Positions 62,653-64,000 of a DNA stretch of 64,000 nucleotides are shown here, piece after piece (within the stretch, counting starts at the first letter, position 1; every line of letters begins with the position of its first letter). Source of the stretch: a virus; IMG/VR virus record IMGVR_UViG_3300049215_000771, positions 1-64,000 of that record. One strand, written 5' to 3'. A model generated the notes under the pieces. That model was not told where the DNA came from. It made no database searches and saw nothing but the letters and a program-made list of their open reading frames with translations. The position numbers and the translations under genes are program-made.

Positions 62653-62681
62653 TTTACAACCAGTGTATTTCGAGATAGAAT
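62653..62681 (+). promoter_or_regulatory. sigma70-like promoter
   Basis: TTTACA, 17 bp, TAGAAT; 34 bases before the next ATG, which begins a two-gene unit with the release factor. Confidence 0.7.
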
Positions 62682-62714
62682 CTGGTCATGACTGTTTTCT
62701 AACCGAGAAGAACC

Positions 62715-62987
62715 ATGACCACCAAAGTCACCCAAGCGGAATGCGAAGAGGCCAGGCCCGTTTGTGATCTGGTCTACACTGTCATCAAGGATCACCCGGA
62801 AGGGATCAATTATCCCGACCTGATCCGTGAAATCAGGCTGCGGGGATGCACGATTTCTGATCTTTCGGAGCGTGTGCATTTTTCGCTGCACTGTATGGTT
62901 TGTCACGGGGTTTGCGATAGGCTGGAAGCGCCGACCCTGGAGCGTATCTACCAACTTCCGGCACTGGAGAAGAAGTCCAATGAGTAA
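62715..62987 (+). CDS. winged-helix-like small protein
   Basis: 90 residues. VIKDHPEGINYPDLIREIRLRG and LHCMVCHGVCDRLEA fit a small winged-helix fold, perhaps a regulator. Overlaps the release factor start by eight bases. Confidence 0.5.
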   Translation: MTTKVTQAECEEARPVCDLVYTVIKDHPEGINYPDLIREIRLRGCTISDLSERVHFSLHCMVCHGVCDRLEAPTLERIYQLPALEKKSNE

Positions 62988-63778
62988 GCGCAAGAATCAG
63001 TGGTTCGAGGAACGCAAGGTCCAGCAGCCGGCGACTGTTTGTCTTTGAGGCAGCCAACACCCTTCTCGTCGAACTTCAGTTCGGCGAAGGCGGCACGGAC
63101 TCAAAGCTGTTCGTTGCTGACCTTCTACTCACCTACCAACGCTACGCCGCCATCAAAGGCTTCAAGACAGAACTCCTCTCCGAAGAAAATGGCAAAGCCA
63201 TGCTCAAGGTGATGGGGAAGAATGTCTGGACGGCCTTCAAGAATGAACCCGGCAAGCACGTTGTTCAGCGTGTGCCTCCGACCGAGCGTTCGGGGCGGTG
63301 GCAAACATCTGTGATTTCCGTCGCCGTCCTGCCGCTGCCCCCGGAAAACAAGCTGGTTCCACTCCAAGAAAAAGACTTGGAAATTACCACGCAAACCGGC
63401 AAGCAGAAGGCGGGCGGACAAAACGTCAACAAAGTCGCCAGCGCCGTCAGGATGAAGCATAAGCCTACGGGTCTGTCTGTATTCATCAACGGGCGGGACC
63501 AAGGCCAGAACAAGAAGGAAGCCCTGCATGTTCTGACGGCCAGGGTCAACCAGCTTCGTCTCGACAAGACCGCCTCCGATTACGACAATCTGAGGACGGG
63601 ACAGATGAAGGGAATCGGCGACAAACTCGGTGGTAGGGGCGACAAGATTCGTACCTACAACTTCATCAAGTCGAGGGTGGTGGATCACAGACTCGGCGTG
63701 AAGACCGGAAACATCAAGGAAGTGATGAAGGGAAACCTCACACTCCTGTTCGACAGTCAAGAAAAAGATGAAGAATAA
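62980..63778 (+). CDS. class I peptide release factor with programmed +1 frameshift
   Basis: The first 22 codons end at CTT TGA (63043-63048). Skipping the T at 63046 continues as GAG GCA GCC into a 243-codon frame, 265 residues in all. This is the site type of bacterial prfB. The long frame has RF domain 2 (LLVELQFGEGGTDSKLFVAD), HVVQRVPPTERSGRWQTS and the catalytic KAGGQNVNKVASAVR loop; RTYNFIKSRVVDHRLG ends domain 3. The recognition motif reads P-P-T, RF1-like, not the RF2 SPF. Domain 1 (about 100 residues) is absent, and no AGGGGG stimulator stands before the site. Confidence 0.8.
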
Positions 63779-63785
63779 CAAAGAA

Positions 63786-63826
63786 AAGGCCAGGCCGATT
63801 TGATTCGGCCTGGCCTTTTTTCCCTT
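63786..63826 (+). terminator. strong rho-independent terminator between convergent genes
   Basis: AAAAGGCCAGGCCGA-TTTGAT-TCGGCCTGGCCTTTT, 15 pairs with A- and T-runs on both sides, so it works in both directions. Confidence 0.92.
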
Positions 63827-63833
63827 TTTTGTT

Positions 63834-64000
63834 TCAATTAGCCTTGAATCGGACATATTTGTGGGCTGTCCAGAAGTCGGAAGCGAGTTCCGGGTTCTCG
63901 ATGTAAGCGTAAGGCATTTCAAAGTAACCACTCATGCCCCAGCTTGCGCCCCAGGAATTGCGGACCTTGACCATCTTCGTGGCGTCGTTATAGCCAACTG
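63834..64000 (-). CDS. C1-type (papain-like) cysteine protease, C-terminal part
   Basis: Only the last 55 codons are in the window; the gene enters from the right. VGYNDATKMVKVRNSWGASWG is the conserved end of papain-family enzymes: the Asn and Trp of NSWG orient the catalytic His, which would lie just outside. GYFEMPYAYIENPELASDFW resembles bacterial and phage members with C-terminal D-F-W. The only gene on this strand in the window. Confidence 0.8.
   Translation of the reverse strand, partial: VGYNDATKMVKVRNSWGASWGMSGYFEMPYAYIENPELASDFWTAHKYVRFKAN

Noticed and set aside
62980-63778. PrfH (RtcB-linked release factor homolog)
   Set aside because: PrfH lacks the domain 2 segments visible here; the protein follows RF1/RF2 domains 2 and 3.

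Overview
The window reads as accessory DNA of a very large tailed bacteriophage. About 130 small, tightly packed genes all run on the + strand; only the last 170 bases belong to a gene on the - strand. Many genes overlap as ATGA or GTGA, and most match nothing I recognise. Phage-type genes are present: gp32-like single-strand DNA-binding proteins, a fragment like the start of a gp23 capsid protein, a poly-glycine virion-type protein, an M23 lysin, RNases H and an HNH nuclease. No ribosomal RNA operon or bacterial housekeeping block is seen. A secreted YYSxP-repeat protein and a SEC-C mini-protein resemble planctomycete proteins, so a planctomycete host is a guess, not a result.

Layout. 1-31 kb is a tRNA archipelago: about 45 tRNA or tRNA-like genes alternate singly or in small groups with small unknown genes and several structured gaps without genes. 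All arginine codon boxes are covered. 32-46 kb holds a Ro60/TROVE protein, IleRS, a CoaB-aldolase fusion and many small genes. 46-64 kb holds SerRS, GluRS, MetRS and HisRS-like genes, NADAR, PurM, a Pth2 peptidyl-tRNA hydrolase, an HNH protein and a class I release factor, ending at a strong terminator facing a C1 protease gene on the other strand.

How it fits together. The window carries much of a translation system: tRNAs, six aminoacyl-tRNA synthetases (Ala and His much shortened, Ser remodelled), ribosome recycling factor, release factor, peptidyl-tRNA hydrolase and a protein with an L7/L12 C-terminal domain. PurE and PurM add purine synthesis. Ro60 next to so many structured RNAs suggests RNA quality control. 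A repeated sigma70-like promoter (TTTACA, exactly 17 bp, then TATCAT or TAGAAT) heads many of the transcription units.

Most unusual observations: (1) a short motif, aromatic/His-R-S-I-D-D, often followed by PW, near the end of about 13 unrelated proteins, like a shared tag; (2) a conserved RNA element of about 48 nt that interrupts the 5' anticodon stem or loop of four tRNAs, replaces the whole anticodon arm of a fifth, and occurs twice as free-standing circularly permuted copies; (3) a release factor gene with an RF2-type CTT TGA +1 frameshift site but an RF1-type recognition motif; (4) a gap without genes containing a 31-nt stretch that looks like 16S rRNA helix 12. All calls are by eye; no search or folding program was run.
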